From Ampelomyces quisqualis (Eukaryota > Ascomycota > Dothideomycetes > Pleosporales > Phaeosphaeriaceae): 64,000 bases of DNA. Every line of letters begins with the position of its first letter. Position 1 is the stretch's first letter. The notes under the pieces are model-generated. The model ran no database searches, had not been told where the DNA came from, and saw nothing but the letters and a program-made list of their open reading frames with translations. The DNA lies in assembly GCA_018398575.1 (NCBI GenBank), contig JAGTXZ010000019.1:1984001-2048000 (forward strand). The letters are read 5' to 3'. The position numbers and the translations under genes are program-made. Of the stretch, positions 1 to 12,277 are shown piece by piece.

Positions 1-956
1 GAAACGCTGCCTTACCATTGCGAATCCCCAAATCTTGATATCCAAACCACCTCGAAGGAACTTCTTCAAATCCCAGGGCTCGGGCTTCGCATCACCACGG
101 TCTCTGTTGACGGCATTGATGATGAATTTGGCTTCGCGCTCGGTCAAGAAGTGCCAGGAAGTGTGCGCCTTGTCAGGGAAGTCGACCAAGGCCCAGTAGG
201 CAAATATGCCCAAGACGACTGTCAATGTACCCTCAATTGCGAATATATAGCGCCATCGTCCGTACACGGTTCTGTCCTGGTTGGGGTAGATCGGGTTTCG
301 AATCTGCATAAGGCCATACGCCAGGATACCAGCGCAAGCCGATGCCAGACTACCGAGAATGTAGAACACCGAGTACCGCTTGCCGATGTCATATCGGGTG
401 TACCAGGTTGAGAGCAAATACACACAGCTTGGGAAGAATCCGGCCTCAAGTATACCTAGGACGACACGCATAGCGGCCATGGACTCGAAAGTATGTACGA
501 AACCCATGCCAATCATGATGGCACCCCAGGCAACTACGATAGCGGACAAGAATATACGAGGACCAAGGTACCGCACAACGACCGTGGCGGGAGGTTGGAA
601 CACAATGTAGGTGGTGAAGAACACAAGGGTCACGACCGAGTATTTGGACACGGATCCCATGAGAGAATTGAGGCCAAGATCCACGTTCATGCTGTATGTT
701 TGTCAGCAACAACATCACGCCAAATGGTCTGGTAAGCAAACCCAGCAATCGAGGCAGCGCTCAAGTTGGTCCGATCCATCAGACTGATACAGTACAAGAC
801 ACCGACGGTCACGACAAGACGTCGATCAATGCGATGGATGATCTTCCTCTGCTCTTGGGGGCTAAACTCGCACTCGTAGTCATCTTGGCTGGAACCATCG
901 CGATGGATGTCCTCGTTCAAGCTCGGCGGGTTTTTCTCGTCGTCGTGGAGAGCCAT
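1..956 (-). CDS. MFS anion:cation symporter (Dal5/Tna1-like), 5' part only
   Basis: Plasma-membrane transporter of the major facilitator superfamily, probably importing a small organic anion such as allantoate, nicotinate or a vitamin; the substrate cannot be read from sequence. The start is the ATG at 956-954. Exon 1 (956-742) encodes an acidic, hydrophilic N-terminus followed by the family signature MDRTNLSAASIAG in the first membrane segment. A 50-base intron (741-692, GT...CTGAC...AG) follows. Exon 2 (691 to about 16) continues without a stop through helices 2-6 and includes LGILEAGFFPSCVYLLSTWY and RWRYIFAIEG, both typical of the anion:cation symporter branch. A donor (GTAAGG) appears at 15-11, so the gene goes on through another intron beyond the left edge. 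About 300 residues are visible of the roughly 500 usual for the family. Family assignment is firm; substrate is unknown. Confidence 0.88.
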
Positions 957-2916
957 GTTGGATGAAGGACACTCGCAAGCAAACGGGTGAGTGAAGAATA
1001 ATAGAGCAAGGGCGTACGAATGAGGTACTCATTAAATGTCTAGCTGCCCTTCCCCACATTCCGCCACTACACGTCGCCAAGCACCGTGGGCGTTCCCAGA
1101 AAGCGAAAACTGCGAAACTACCGAGGCATCCCGCCGAATTGATCTCTGATGTATGGCCTGCTACCTGCTACGGTTGTTCCAGGACTTAACAATCGCGGAG
1201 TCGACCGCAAACAGGAAAGGCGTGGAGAAAGCTGGGGAGAGACTTGGCAGCGTGGAGAAAACGCCATCATCTCACGGATCCACTGAGGGCCAATCGAAGC
1301 ACGTACCACCAACGCAGACTCTTTCTTCGCCCGCTTACAATGGCGCTGGCCAACCGCCATCCCGAGCACTGTGGCATGGTGGAGGCGTGGAACGGAATTT
1401 CTGTCGGTTGAGGCTCATCTTCTTTGTGTTTGCCATGCTTGCGGACTACTCAGCGTCGCCGATCTTCACGTCAACGGCCACGATGTTCCGAGCGTCATGC
1501 GGGGTACATGTACGGCATCCTTTGGGATCCACACTTTAGGCCTGCATTAACCCAACTAGGTAATTCCCCCGACTGCTTGAAAGTCCTCGCCATCTGCCGC
1601 ACCTTGCCTCCGAACAATCGCCACACCCTTGACCCGGCTCCTCGTGCTTGGGATGGATGAGGACTCGCGACAGCTGAGTATATCCCCTGTGACACACCGC
1701 CTCCAACCTCGGATTTCGAGTGCACTGCGACAGGCGTAGATTGTGTTGTATTCTTCACGCTCACCCCAACGGAATGTGGGCCAGGCCTGGCGGATACCGA
1801 CCAAATTTCTAGCGGCTCATCAAGTTGACTCGCGGCCGTGGTATTCGCCATTATTAACGAGCGATGCTTTGTTCATCACCCAACGATGCAGTATCAGACC
1901 ACATGCCCAAGCCCTTGGCATCGCTTGGTGACAGCACCTTGGATATCCGTGTGGCTGTGAGCCATTTGCTCGTCTCTTTTGCTGAAAAGTTTCTCGGAAC
2001 CGGCTACTACGCATTGTTTTTGAGAATCCAGTCACCAGGCCTTGACGCTGTGTGTGTAGCTCATTTTCAAAAGGCAACATGTGGTCGAGACAACACCGCT
2101 TCAAATCGCGCTCATCTTGCAGCTCAGAACTGACTAAACTTGTCACACACGCAAATTTGTCGAAACCCCATGCCTTCAAGTCATCATCATCTCTCGTTCT
2201 GTACCCGTACCCCCGGTCCTTGGAATCCGTTCCCATCCCCCGAATACACGTCCCGTCCACACCGCGACACAGAGGCCCCAATACCCTCGCGCCAACCTGC
2301 GCCAACCTACCGAGGCATCTTCCCCCATGTTAGTACAAAGCCCTTGACCTCCCGTATCTTCCCGTGGAAACCTAAGCCACAACACCAAGCCGTCTCAAGA
2401 ACGACAAACAGCTTTTCTGCTTTGCGACATGTTGGAGCCCCATCTTGAGGATAGGTGTTGCAACATCTCATGACGAAATTGAAGGCGGAGAAGGTTCCGA
2501 GGCATTGCTGCGTGCGGCTGGACTTGAGAGGAGAGGTGTGGGTGGTCTTTTGGGACTTGCATTCGCCACTGTCGGTGGGCAGGCCACAACGTACGGCGGA
2601 CGTGAGTCTAGGTCGATGTTGCTCTCAACTACCAGACAGATTTACATGTTGGGGGCCGCTGATGAGACCAAGGTCTTGTTGGGAATCCGCGGTGTGAAGA
2701 CGGCAGTGTTGGCATTCGTGCCCAGATCGAAGAGCGACGCAACTGAAAGGTCCAAGGCATCGCAAGTAGCCATGCTTACAATCACCGTCGAATCTGACCT
2801 TCACAAAAAGTCTTGCATCACAAGTTTTCCAGAAAGATAGCTTTACGTTCTTTCCTGTTCCCATTATTGACTACCCAATCGAACGACCGAACACACTGCT
2901 TTCCCTCGCGCTCTCC
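957..2916. other. Intergenic region without a supported gene
   Basis: This 1.96 kb lies between the MFS start (minus) and the 3' end of the next minus-strand gene. Open frames of 60-160 codons occur on both strands, but none shows a recognisable motif, plausible splice pattern or conserved composition. The part next to 957 should hold the MFS promoter and the part near 2916 the 3' untranslated region of the neighbour. Confidence 0.5.
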
Positions 2917-5045
2917 TCACATGATCAACCAATCTAGCTTCGGCAGATATCTCTCCCCCGCCTTCGTCTTGGCCGCATACTTCATCGAATTGCCGATTTC
3001 CGCCTGCATCTCCCAATCCTTCTGCATGCCACAGTGCAGCAAGTACATCAGCGCCAACTTGACGGGCACCTTGTTCGCCTTCTCATCCAGTACTTCCGAG
3101 AATTTGATGGGCGCCGAGTACGAGAGCCAGGGCTCGACGAACAAATCGACTGCGTCGCGGCCGTCGTGGGTATTATACTCGACTTTTTCGATGAGTTCGA
3201 ATCTGAGAAACATGATTTCGTCTGCGGATACGAGGAACGCATGGCGCGTAGATGATTGGAGCATGTACTGCGCTATTTCCCCTGTCGTCGTCGCATTAAT
3301 CTCAAACTTCAGCTGGAAACATGTAGGTAGGTGATTGACTTACCTAAAACACACCTCAAGCTCCCCCACGAATTCCTCGCCACCTCCTTGACCGCCCAGC
3401 TCAATGCGCCGGGCTTTCCGCCCAGATACTCCACTTGTCCCAGGACTCTCGGCCCTTGGTCGTTGCCGTCGCGCGCTGCTTTGACGACAAAGCTAGGTGT
3501 CCACGCGCGCTCGTCGTTACCGAGATCTTCGTCATCGACGGGGCCCAGGAAGACTTGGTTCGGCAAGTCGGTGTCCTGTAGATCCGTGAGGTCGACGAGT
3601 CTGTTGTACACGTTGTGCATCATTTCGAGGGCCTCGCGCTGGAATTGCGCGTGGAGAATTTTCGAGCCGTGGCTGTCGGGTTTGACGTCGCGATCGGTGG
3701 AGCGAGGAGGGATCATTGGGTGTGTTTTGATGGCTTCGAAGGCGTCGCGGCATCTCTTCGTGTGCCAGTATTGAATGGCTTCAATGTTGAAGTTCTTCCA
3801 GGGCTTGATGAAGCCGAGATACCAGGTGCGCTCCGCATCGGCGGGGAGGAAGAGTGCTGCGTCCTTTTTGGATTCGGGGAGAGCTCCAGTGATGAGAGGG
3901 CGGAGGATCACTTCTTCTGGGCTGAGGGGCTTGCGCATGTTCCAGGTGCTGGTAGGTGATGCTGGGCTTGGGGCGGAAGAGGAAGATGTGCTCGGTCCTG
4001 CGTCTGATGTAGGTGCAGTATTTGCTGCATCGCCGGGCGAGGTGCCCTGTGATCGATGAAATAACTCTTGTTCATCCTTGGAAGATAATGGCGAGGATCC
4101 TGCCGGAGACGCATTATGCGATGGGCGACTTGGTGTTGCGTTCTCCATAGTGACTTTGGGAGGAACGATCTCAGAAGCTGATATGATGGAAGAGGCGCGC
4201 CGGCGACCGGATGCTGCTTGTATAGCTGCCTGATTATCTGTCGCAGACAATTCTGCTGACTGTGAGGAATTTATTATTATTTTTCCGTGTTCTGCGACTT
4301 CGGTTGTGAAAGACCGGTCCGTCGCTCGCTCTGTTCCAAGGATTTCGGTACCAGATATAGACTGCACTCTTCCACCAGGCACAGTAGAGATGTTGGGAGG
4401 TGGGGTAACAGATGGCGAGTTGACGACACTGGAGGATAGCCTGCGGTCTATCGTACTTTCGTGTGCCGTTGACACATGGCTCGACGCGGTCCCGTCGAGT
4501 GAAAGCGCGATCTTATCGCGATTGAGAGCTATCCGAATTTTCTTTGCAGAGAGCCAATATTCGATCCTCGGCCCCAAAAGAGCATCCTCATCTTCACTCA
4601 AGTCCGGCGACGGCGGTAGACCGGACCGTGCAGGCGAGGGAGCGCGAAGAGATGTCGGCCGCGATACCTTAGGGCCCTTCGTATTGCTCGCAAACCATGT
4701 CGTCTGTCTTTTCCCAAGTGGCAGCGACGGCTTACTGTTACGCTCAGGCATTGCTGGTCTCACGAACTCCAACTCTGGCGATGTCTTTGTTAGCTTCTGC
4801 GACTCGACGCCTTGCTGCTCCTTTTCTTCCTTCTCGAAGAACGTATCGCTCTCTTCCCAGAATGTAAGTGCGCGCTCTAAGTCCTAGTCGAAGCGCCGCC
4901 ACAGCTTGAAGGCATCCATGTCGTCCAAGTCCGTCATGTCCATTAGTGCTTCGAGTGCGTTATAATCCTCGTCATTGAGAAACTCAATCTGTTGCACGAG
5001 GGCGGCTTCGTCTGATGCAGACGTGTCTGGGAAAGGGTCGGACAT
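2917..5045 (-). CDS. Conserved ascomycete protein of unknown function, with an in-frame TAG near the start
   Basis: The best start is the ATG at 5045, which opens an acidic N-terminal stretch (residues 1-53) ending LWRRFD. The same frame then meets TAG at 4886-4884 and continues without another break from DLERALTFWEES to the 3' end, so the gene looks like one reading frame carrying a single nonsense codon. There is no in-frame ATG soon after the TAG; the first is in RPAMPERNSK near 4751. The middle is low-complexity Ser/Pro. The conserved part starts near NMRKPLSPEEVILRPL and includes WYLGFIKPWKNFNIEAIQYW. An intron at 3343-3282 joins CVL to GEIAQYM, and exon 2 runs from 3281 to 2917, ending PKLDWLIM. 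Full length would be about 688 residues. I do not recognise a named domain. The TAG could be a real mutation, a sequencing error, or sit inside an unrecognised intron. Confidence 0.75.
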
Positions 5046-5830
5046 GATTTCAGTATAAGCGATAGTAGTGATAAAACATGTGTCTTGATGTTGTGGTGAA
5101 GATGGTGTGGTGCATCAATGAATGGCGAATCAGGCGGATGTGAGCTTCCAGGCAGCTACGAAGATGAGATGGAAAGACGAGGCAACAGCAATCGAGTATC
5201 GAAAGAGCTCTGGTGCGGGAAAGAATGACACTGACGATGCTGTTATTGAATATACTTCGGCGGACACCAGTGCTCAGATTTGAGAAGCATAGAAACTTTA
5301 TGCTTGGCCCTGAAGACTACAATGGGTTGAATAGCAATCGCTATGGTGACAGAAAGAAGGTGATGCGGATCGCTATTATTTTGGTTGGGTTGCGCACGTG
5401 ATAGCTCACTAAGTACGAGCTGCTTCGTACTGCCAAGTTCCGTCGACCAACTTTCAAGCCAGCCCCAACACTCTACCTTCGAACTTTCTCGCCTGTCAAC
5501 TGCAAGACTCGTGGTCGTGAACATCAATCCAGACACACGTTGGGCAGACGAGATTTAAAGAGATTGGGAGATTGATGAAAATCGATTTCGAGAGGAGAGG
5601 TGGTAAGATAGGTGTGCGCCTCTCGAGAAATCTTGTTCTCAAGGAGTGATGAAGACCCCTGCAAGTGGGCTCAAGCTCCGCGTGGCCGATGACAGCATCG
5701 TGCCTAATGAACCTAGCAAATACAGAATCAACATCTTGCTTTGCAACTACAGCTCGCAATGTCTCCTCACGAGGCCTACAGTATGTATGATCTGTCACGA
5801 GCATTAAAACTACGCGACAATAGATAAATA
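5046..5830. promoter_or_regulatory. Divergent intergenic region (785 bases)
   Basis: It separates two divergently transcribed conserved genes (start at 5045 minus, start at 5831 plus) and must contain both promoters. Small open frames are present, but none has supporting motifs. I see no clear operator or repeat. Confidence 0.45.
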
Positions 5831-6596
5831 ATGGATCTTTTCACCTTCGCCGGTATCCCGATCACTGTAGGCGCTAGCGAAGCTGTCCATCGCCAGCGCA
5901 TTCTTGACGAAGAAGCAGAAGCAGAAGACCGCCAGGATGAATTCTACCTAGACGTATTCTGCGATGCACAATCACGAAAGAGAGATCAAGTCCATGATGC
6001 GATCGTAGTGCTCCAAGCTGGAAAGGCATGCAATCGCCCGTACCTACAACAATTATTGATATTCTAATGCACGCATATAGATTCGTATTTGGCCGAAAGA
6101 TCCCAAGACCAAACTTCCAGCGTCCAATCCGGGTGATGACAATCATCCACCCCATCCCTTCACGGGCTTCTACCTCCCTTTTCCCGCCGAAGACCTCCCC
6201 CACCGCCCGATACCTTATACTCCAACCCTCGGCCTCGTCAGCACAACACCTCCCTCTTCAGACTCGAACTCCACGTCCAAAAAGCCAAAGCTGAATTGGA
6301 TCTACGCCGACCGAGAGACGCGCGAGCTAAAATACGGACCCCGCGCAGAAGCCAAGAAACACACCGTCGGGTCGTGGGATTGGACAGAAGATGAACAAGG
6401 CTTGACACTGGATGACGAGGAATGCCTTGTAGCTGTGGAAGAAGAGGAAGGGGGATATGGGTGGGCGGTGTATTGGGACAAGGAAGATGATCGATTGAAG
6501 GATGTTGGGATTGCGAGTGAAAAGAGAGTGCTGAGGTGTAGTTTGGAAAGGAGGCTAGTGGAGGAGAAGAAGATAAAAGGACTGGATGCTGACTAA
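5831..6596 (+). CDS. Conserved ascomycete protein of unknown function (two exons, GC-AG intron)
   Basis: Exon 1 is 5831-6025 (65 codons: acidic, ending IVVLQAGK). Exon 2 is 6081-6596 (starting IRIWPKDPKTKLP). The only join that keeps both frames is an intron at 6026-6080 that begins GCATGC and ends ATAG, with CTAAT as branch site; a GT donor at 6040 would shift the frame. The product is 236 residues. Exon 2 contains HPFTGFYLPFP, LNWIYADRETRELKYGPR, the aromatic GSWDWTEDEQGLTL and WAVYWDKEDDRLK, an order I associate with a small family found across Pezizomycotina without known function. No signal peptide or membrane segment is seen. The protein ends LEEKKIKGLDAD-like and basic. The gene is transcribed away from the TAG-bearing gene across a 785-base promoter region. 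Confidence 0.8.
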
Positions 6597-6894
6597 AAGG
6601 CGTTTCTGCGGGACTGGACTCAGAGCGTGCTATGAGTTCGAATGAGACTTGATATATCCTCGAGATGGCTTCAATGACTTCAGTGTGTGAGAACAACAGG
6701 GCCTCAAGGCCTTGAAATTAAACAGGCAAGGTTAAGATCAAGACGATATTGCTCGACAATTGTATCGTGAAGACTACAAAGAAAAGGTTATCATGCATTA
6801 TTACGCATCTGAGCGCCCAAAACCATCCGAAATTACACCAGCCACTACTATCCTACACTATGCTCATATCACTCAACCTTCCATCTCATCTCCC

Positions 6895-9079
6895 TCAAAA
6901 CATCTCATCCTCCTCCCTGAACAACTCCCACACCAAATGGCTCCCCGTAGCCGCCAGCTCCGTCCCAACACAATCCACATACGCCACATCGGCGGGACTC
7001 AGCCACGTATCCATCCGACCGTAGATCCCCACCAACAGCTCCTCATTCGACTCCCTCCACGACCTCTCGAACGGCGACATGTGGGTCCAGTTGATGCTGG
7101 GCAACTGTTCGCCCCTAGCGCGCGTGTCGTGGAGAATGTTGCGGACCACGTTCGCCGAGTAGCTGATTGATTGAATAGCAGCAGCCAGCGATCCAACCGG
7201 CGCAGCGGAGTTGGTAGAAGAGATGGACGAGGGAGCGGTAGTGGCGCGCGAAACGTGCATGGGGAGAAGACCGACGGGGTTGGACATGGGCGGGACGGGG
7301 AAGTTGATGAGCGTGGTGGCGACGGAGCTCTGGGTGGGCTCGAAGAGAGACTCGGATTCGCCGGGAGTGGATGAGTTACGCGGCCTCTCGGTTTCCGGCT
7401 GATTTGACTCGTTCTGCGCGCGCTCAACAGCCAGTGCGGCAGGTCTGTTGCTGCGGATCAGGTTGCCTGCAGACAGCGTCCGAGCATGCGTCGACGCACC
7501 CCTAGCACCGATTGTTGGAGGCAAATTTGCCTCGCTCTCATAGCTGCGTAGAGGGAGTGGGCGGTGGAGTTGACCTGCACGTCTGTTAGGTCTGCATCCC
7601 ATGGAAGCTGCACGCCGGACAAAGTCAGCAGTGCGTAGGCGAGCCGTTCCTCGATAGTTATCAACCGTGTTATCAATCGGATATGGCATCGTGTAGGCAT
7701 AGCGAGTGGATTGGCGCTGGTTGCTGTCTGCGGTTGATGCGGATTCCAGGATTGAGGTGGTGGCAGAGGTAGCGTAGTCGTGCATCGTGTCGAAGGCATC
7801 GTGATACTGGCTATCGCTCTGGTGAGAGTGGGAAGGGTGAGCGCCACTGCCACGAGCTGAGCTTGCCTGAGGAGTGTCAGTACCCTCGTTCGACATATGC
7901 ATAGCGGTCAAAGTGTCACTGCGACGAGCGACTCCGTCTTCCACGATACCGAAGACGTCGTCGGCGTCGGCGAGACCATTAGATGCTCTGTTAGATCCAG
8001 CAGTCTTCGCGAGCAATGGATGAGAGACGGTGTTCTCGTAGATAGTTGAGTTTCGATCAACGGGGGTAGTGTCTAGCTTCGCAGTGCTGGCGATAGGAGC
8101 TGATATAGAACGGTATGCATTCGTTGGAGTCGCCAAGCTTCTACCGGTATGTCGAGACCTGACGCTGAGCGGCTCGGGACGATCAGGAGCTTGGAAGTGT
8201 CAGCCACGAGTACTTGAAAATAGGGCAGGCTGCTTACTGTCGGGCGGGTAGTTCCTAATGGGAGAAGACACTGGACTGTTTGGGTTGATTCCCTGCATGG
8301 CGCGCTCCCTCTGCTCTCGCATAGCAAGCGGAAGGACTTTCTGTTCAGCAAAGTACGACGGATCAAGTGATTGTCGGAAAGCCGGGTAGCTGGCTTTCGA
8401 TCGGATTGCTGGAGCATACTTACGAATGAGCTTGTCTATAGCTTCCCTGGATGTATCTAATCAGCATCGTCTCTATATACGTTGATGTGGGGCTCTTACT
8501 TTGGCCGTACACCCTTAGTACTGATCAGGAGATTACGGAGAGACTCATTCCTGATCCTGTTGACATTGTAGCCCTGAGACGACTGTTAGTAGGGCATCTC
8601 AAAGCGAGATGAAGCGCCGGATCTTGACTCACCTGATCGAGTGAAAGCTCTCGAATAAAGCGCTTGGCCATCTCGTAGTGGGCAGTTCTCTCGCAAATCC
8701 AGTAGCCTAGCAGGGAAAGATGAACGTCTGCGATGGTCTCGTCGAAGATCTCCTTGGCCATACGCTCGATGTCGTTGGCAGCCCAGGTGACGTGAAGAGA
8801 TTGATTGCGCAGATGCTGAGCCCGACGCTGCTGAGTTTCTTGCGCGAGATCGGCCTGAAAATCGTTCTGTTCGCTATATTCACTGCTAGACGGCGACGGG
8901 GGTGCTTTCAGCTTGCCAACCTTGCTTGCGGATATGGAGCCACTGTTGAGATCAACGCGATCTAATGCGAACATTTCGACGACTGTAAGCATCTCCCGGG
9001 CTTGACTACGTTGCGAAACGTCCTCTTCATCGATCGAGTCAGTTCTAAATTTTTGGGCAGGGCTGGCTTGTGGCGCCAT
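6895..9079 (-). CDS. Conserved fungal serine-rich protein of unknown function
   Basis: Four exons give 666 residues: 9079-8633, 8573-8500, 8446-8238 and 8165-6895. All three introns have GT-AG ends and preserve frame; the third acceptor at 8166 was chosen because the nearer AG at 8191 leads to a stop. The N-terminal 150 residues hold a short helical region (ADVHLSLLGYWICERTAHY, MAKRFIRELSLDQ). Exons 2-3 encode a conserved basic stretch (VNRIRNESLRNLL, EAIDKLIRKYAP). The long last exon is Ser/Thr/Pro-rich and disordered, with a short motif GQLHRPLPLRSYES, and ends in an ordered C-terminus (WRESNEELLVGIYGRMDTW, YVDCVGTELAATGSHLVWEL). The alternation of short conserved blocks with disorder suggests a regulatory or scaffold protein, but no domain is recognised and no catalytic motif is visible. 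Confidence 0.8.
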
Positions 9080-9630
9080 CGTGCTTGATTGCCGCTTTGC
9101 GTTGTGGTTTTGTAGTTGTTTGAGGCTTCGTGCGCCTGTTGGAGCAAACGTAGCTCGCAGTGTTGCGAGGTCCTCAGGGCACGCGTGAATACTCCAGACT
9201 GACGGCTAAGAGTGAGCCAATGCCTGGGGGAACAGATTGAGGTGGGTAAAGTCTGTTGTGGTAAGGTAAAGTGAAACTTGAAGACGCGACAACAGCGCGC
9301 TCGCTGCCGCACGTGGCGGAGGCGGAACAACGTGCCTACACTCAAGGTGAAGGTGAAATCTCAGATCGAACGGTGCTGTTATGTAGAAGAGAATAGATAA
9401 GCAAGCTAGAGCTCGTACGACTGGGAACGACATGTTCAATTAAACCTAGACTACAACGAAACAGCTCGATGGGTAGTATGTGTGCGATTACGACGTGAAG
9501 AAGAGAAGATTAAATGTATGCCGAGGAACACCTGAAGGTACTTGACCTATATGACCGCCAATTGAATGTGTGCGCTTGTGCAGAGAACTCTCACTAACAA
9601 TATCCCGTGAAAGGTGTGGAAAGTATGGGA
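9080..9630. other. Intergenic region, no gene seen
   Basis: This 551-base stretch lies upstream of the serine-rich gene (promoter side, near 9080) and downstream of the secreted-protein gene (3' side, near 9630). Overlapping frames in it lack recognisable motifs. Confidence 0.4.
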
Positions 9631-10350
9631 TTAAGTCCACGGATTAGCATTGACTGCAGCGAGGCTCTCTGGCGTACAGTCTTCCTTGTTGACACCGCCC
9701 TGCTTGCTTGCTCCAAAATTGGCGTCGCTGATAAAGACCTGGTATTGGCCGGTGTTGCTCAGAGGGCAAAGCCACCAAGTGTTCGCTCCCAAACGCTCCG
9801 TGCGACCCTCAGTCGAGGGCCAGGCGAAGTATGCGGGACTGGGGTCCACACGACCGAGAGGGTTGTTGCCTGTCTTGTAAAAACTGATGGCGACCGAATT
9901 GGCTGGCAACCACCCCACAGGAGCATATTTCAGAGCGCCCGTGACTGTATTCACATACAGCTGTAAGGGCTTCTTGCTGACCTGTATGGAATGTCAGATG
10001 TGTGCGAACAAACAAAGGGGTTTCTGCGATTGGGCGATCGTCAGACCACCTACCGTATAACATTGCGTGTCATCGTCCACAAGGAAGATTGGTAGTTTCG
10101 GATCCCACCACTTGTTGTAGGGCGTGGCAATGACAATGCCGTCTTCGAGTCTGATGGCATATCCCTGGAATGGACAATTTGTATCCGTGTCCGACCCGTC
10201 GCACCTGTCGTCAACCTTGAGACTGAAAAATTCGGGGTTGTGAGTTTTGGGCCTCCAGGAACTTGCACTTGATGGCGGAGCAGCTCGTGGGGCCAAGACC
10301 GCGGCGTTTACCAGCCCGAAAGCAGCGGAGAGACATAGAACAGCCCTCAT
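9631..10350 (-). CDS. Small secreted protein of unknown function
   Basis: Exon 1 (10350-10054) and exon 2 (9981-9631) are joined across a 72-base intron to give 215 residues. The ATG at 10350 gives a good signal peptide, MRAVLCLSAAFGLVNAAVLA, with cleavage likely after residue 19-22. The mature part includes PEFFSLKVDDRC, GYAIRLEDGIVIATP, a second half with LQLYVNTVTGALKYAP, and the C-terminal block NTWWLCPLSNTGQYQVFISD. Cysteines are few and spaced (for example DDRCDGS, TNCPF, TQCYT, EDCTP). The layout, with a beta-rich body and a late WWLC motif, resembles secreted cell-surface proteins of the PhiA-like kind in ascomycetes, but the similarity is loose and I do not assign a function. It could be a wall protein or an effector-like protein. 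Confidence 0.82.
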
Positions 10351-12277
10351 GATTGGTAAAAGGAGTGACAAATATTCAAGATGTTTTGCGCCAGCTGGTG
10401 AATAGAAGGGTTGGGAGTGAATGTAAGACAGGACAACTAGGATGAACCTTATTTATGATGTGTAATATGCCTAGATGATTTTGTTTACCAGGCTGCAGAT
10501 AGGTGAGGAATGCGGGTGTAGTGCAACTTGTTGCCTCATGTAGAACTTGGTAAATGTAGTCGACCATGATCTGGACAGAAAGTTTAGAGAATGCGAGCAT
10601 GCATATGCCACTTTCAGCTGCTTCGTGACCTGGGCACGTATTCCTCCTTTCTCTCGAGGCATAAGCGATGGATTCATGTCTGGCTAGCAAGGGATAATAT
10701 TCATGCAAACCTTGAGAAGTGAGTGACGGAATGTGTTCATACACTTGGTGACACCATTCCGATGCTCGAAAAGCACAGTGGTCGGCACATTGTCGTCTTG
10801 GTAGCATTGAGAGTGGGTAGGTTTCCTGGGCGATACAGGTTCGGATGTTCAATGTGGTATGCTGGAGGTGAGGTCTTCGATTCGTGGCCAGCAGATTTGG
10901 CGTCTGCGCTCGATTACGTAAGCCACACCAACCAGGCCACTCTGGCGCGACTGTCTCTCCCCGGCTTCGACATCTTCTTGCGGCGATTCGCACTTTCTGA
11001 GACACACGCAGAGGGACCTCTTTCGAGCAGACAAGCGCGGTGTTTGCGCCTCATCAGCGTTGGCGCTCCTCTGACAGCGCCTCTGGTAGGTGAGGCGCAG
11101 CGGTGTGGATGCACACTCGCACTGGAGACGCCTGAGCTCTGGGCCTCTGCAGCGAGCCAGTCCAACATGCGCACAGTGGGAGAATCCAGGACTCTGCCTC
11201 CTTGAGCGCAGAATGCTGGCTGTTTTGCGCTGGCTGGAACTTGAAGGCTACGGTCAACCCTGACAGCTTTTGAGCACCTACACTAACTTATTTGTCAATC
11301 CGTGCCCACTCAGATCTCTACACAAATCAAAGTTGTGTTGAACTCCTTGGCGGCGCCAGCCTGGATGATCTGCAGTCTGAGGAGAAAGGCAGCTTTCATG
11401 CTATCGCGCACGTGATCATACCTGTCGCCGCCAAGCAGCTTGCGACGAACAAACGCGTGGTTCTTCCTCTGACCGGGTGTTTGAACCTCGCTCGTGCAAA
11501 TCCTCGGCTTCACAGAATTGGGCGGATCATCGGCTTCCAATGGACTGAACTCCAGGCTCCAGTTAAGAGTCTTATTCAAGTCAGTACGAAGCTCACATAG
11601 CAAAGCTGAGTGGCGAGCCGGTTCAACCAATGGCCCAACCAACGGGTCGAAGATCGAGTCCAAAGCTATGTTCCTCCGCCCACCAATATTGAACCCGGGC
11701 AGTTGAAGTTCACCGATCAGTACAGGGACAGGCCGGTCAACCCCATGCACCGGCCTCGCAAATGTTTGGCGTTATCAAGCTTTCTTGCCGCTGCCCGATA
11801 TGAAGTTGCGGCGCAGTTGCTGCCGAACTGAGCCAGCCAATCACGACTGCACGTAAGCGCCTCGTCACTTCACCCTTCCTCTTCCACCGGGTGACCGAGC
11901 CCTTCCACCATGAGGATGGACACAAAGAACGCCTGAAAGGCTTTAGACACATTCGTTGAAGCGGCGCGAATATGCTTTTCCAGTTTTCTACCCAGAAGCG
12001 ACATGTTGCGTTGATTTTCGCTCACTCTTCCATGCTGCTCTGCGGCGCGGACGACGCATGTGTGGTGCATTCATATATCGAACCTGTCGGCTGCAGGTCG
12101 AGGTGGTACAAATCTCTGCCTTCTTTCTCGGGTTCTCAGAATTGGGGGCGCAGTGTTTCATTTCTATCGTTCCTCGCACCCCACTTGCTGACCTCGCTGC
12201 CTGGTTATCGTATCCTCCTTAGCCATCTTTGGTCGGGCGCTGGATCAGCTTGGTCGCAATTGACAGTTTATCCCAGC
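10351..12277. other. Intergenic region without a supported gene (1.9 kb)
   Basis: The region separates the secreted-protein gene (minus) from the gene at 12278 (plus), so both promoters are here. Frames of up to about 200 codons exist on the minus strand at 10376-11005, but their composition is Cys/His/Arg-rich without periodicity and they match no family I know. I see no repeat or RNA gene. Confidence 0.45.

Noticed and set aside
1820..2305. 161-codon minus-strand frame in the first intergenic region
   Set aside because: No recognisable domain and no methionine context or splice logic; neighbouring frames on the other strand are equally long.
10376..11005. 209-codon minus-strand frame upstream of the secreted protein
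   Set aside because: Erratic Cys/His/Arg-rich composition, no motif, no splice partners; likely chance in the promoter region.
11972..12277. Upstream extension of the gene at 12278 to an ATG at 11972
   Set aside because: The extension reads as Ser/Leu/Cys-rich leader without protein-like pattern; the later ATG precedes the clear coding composition.
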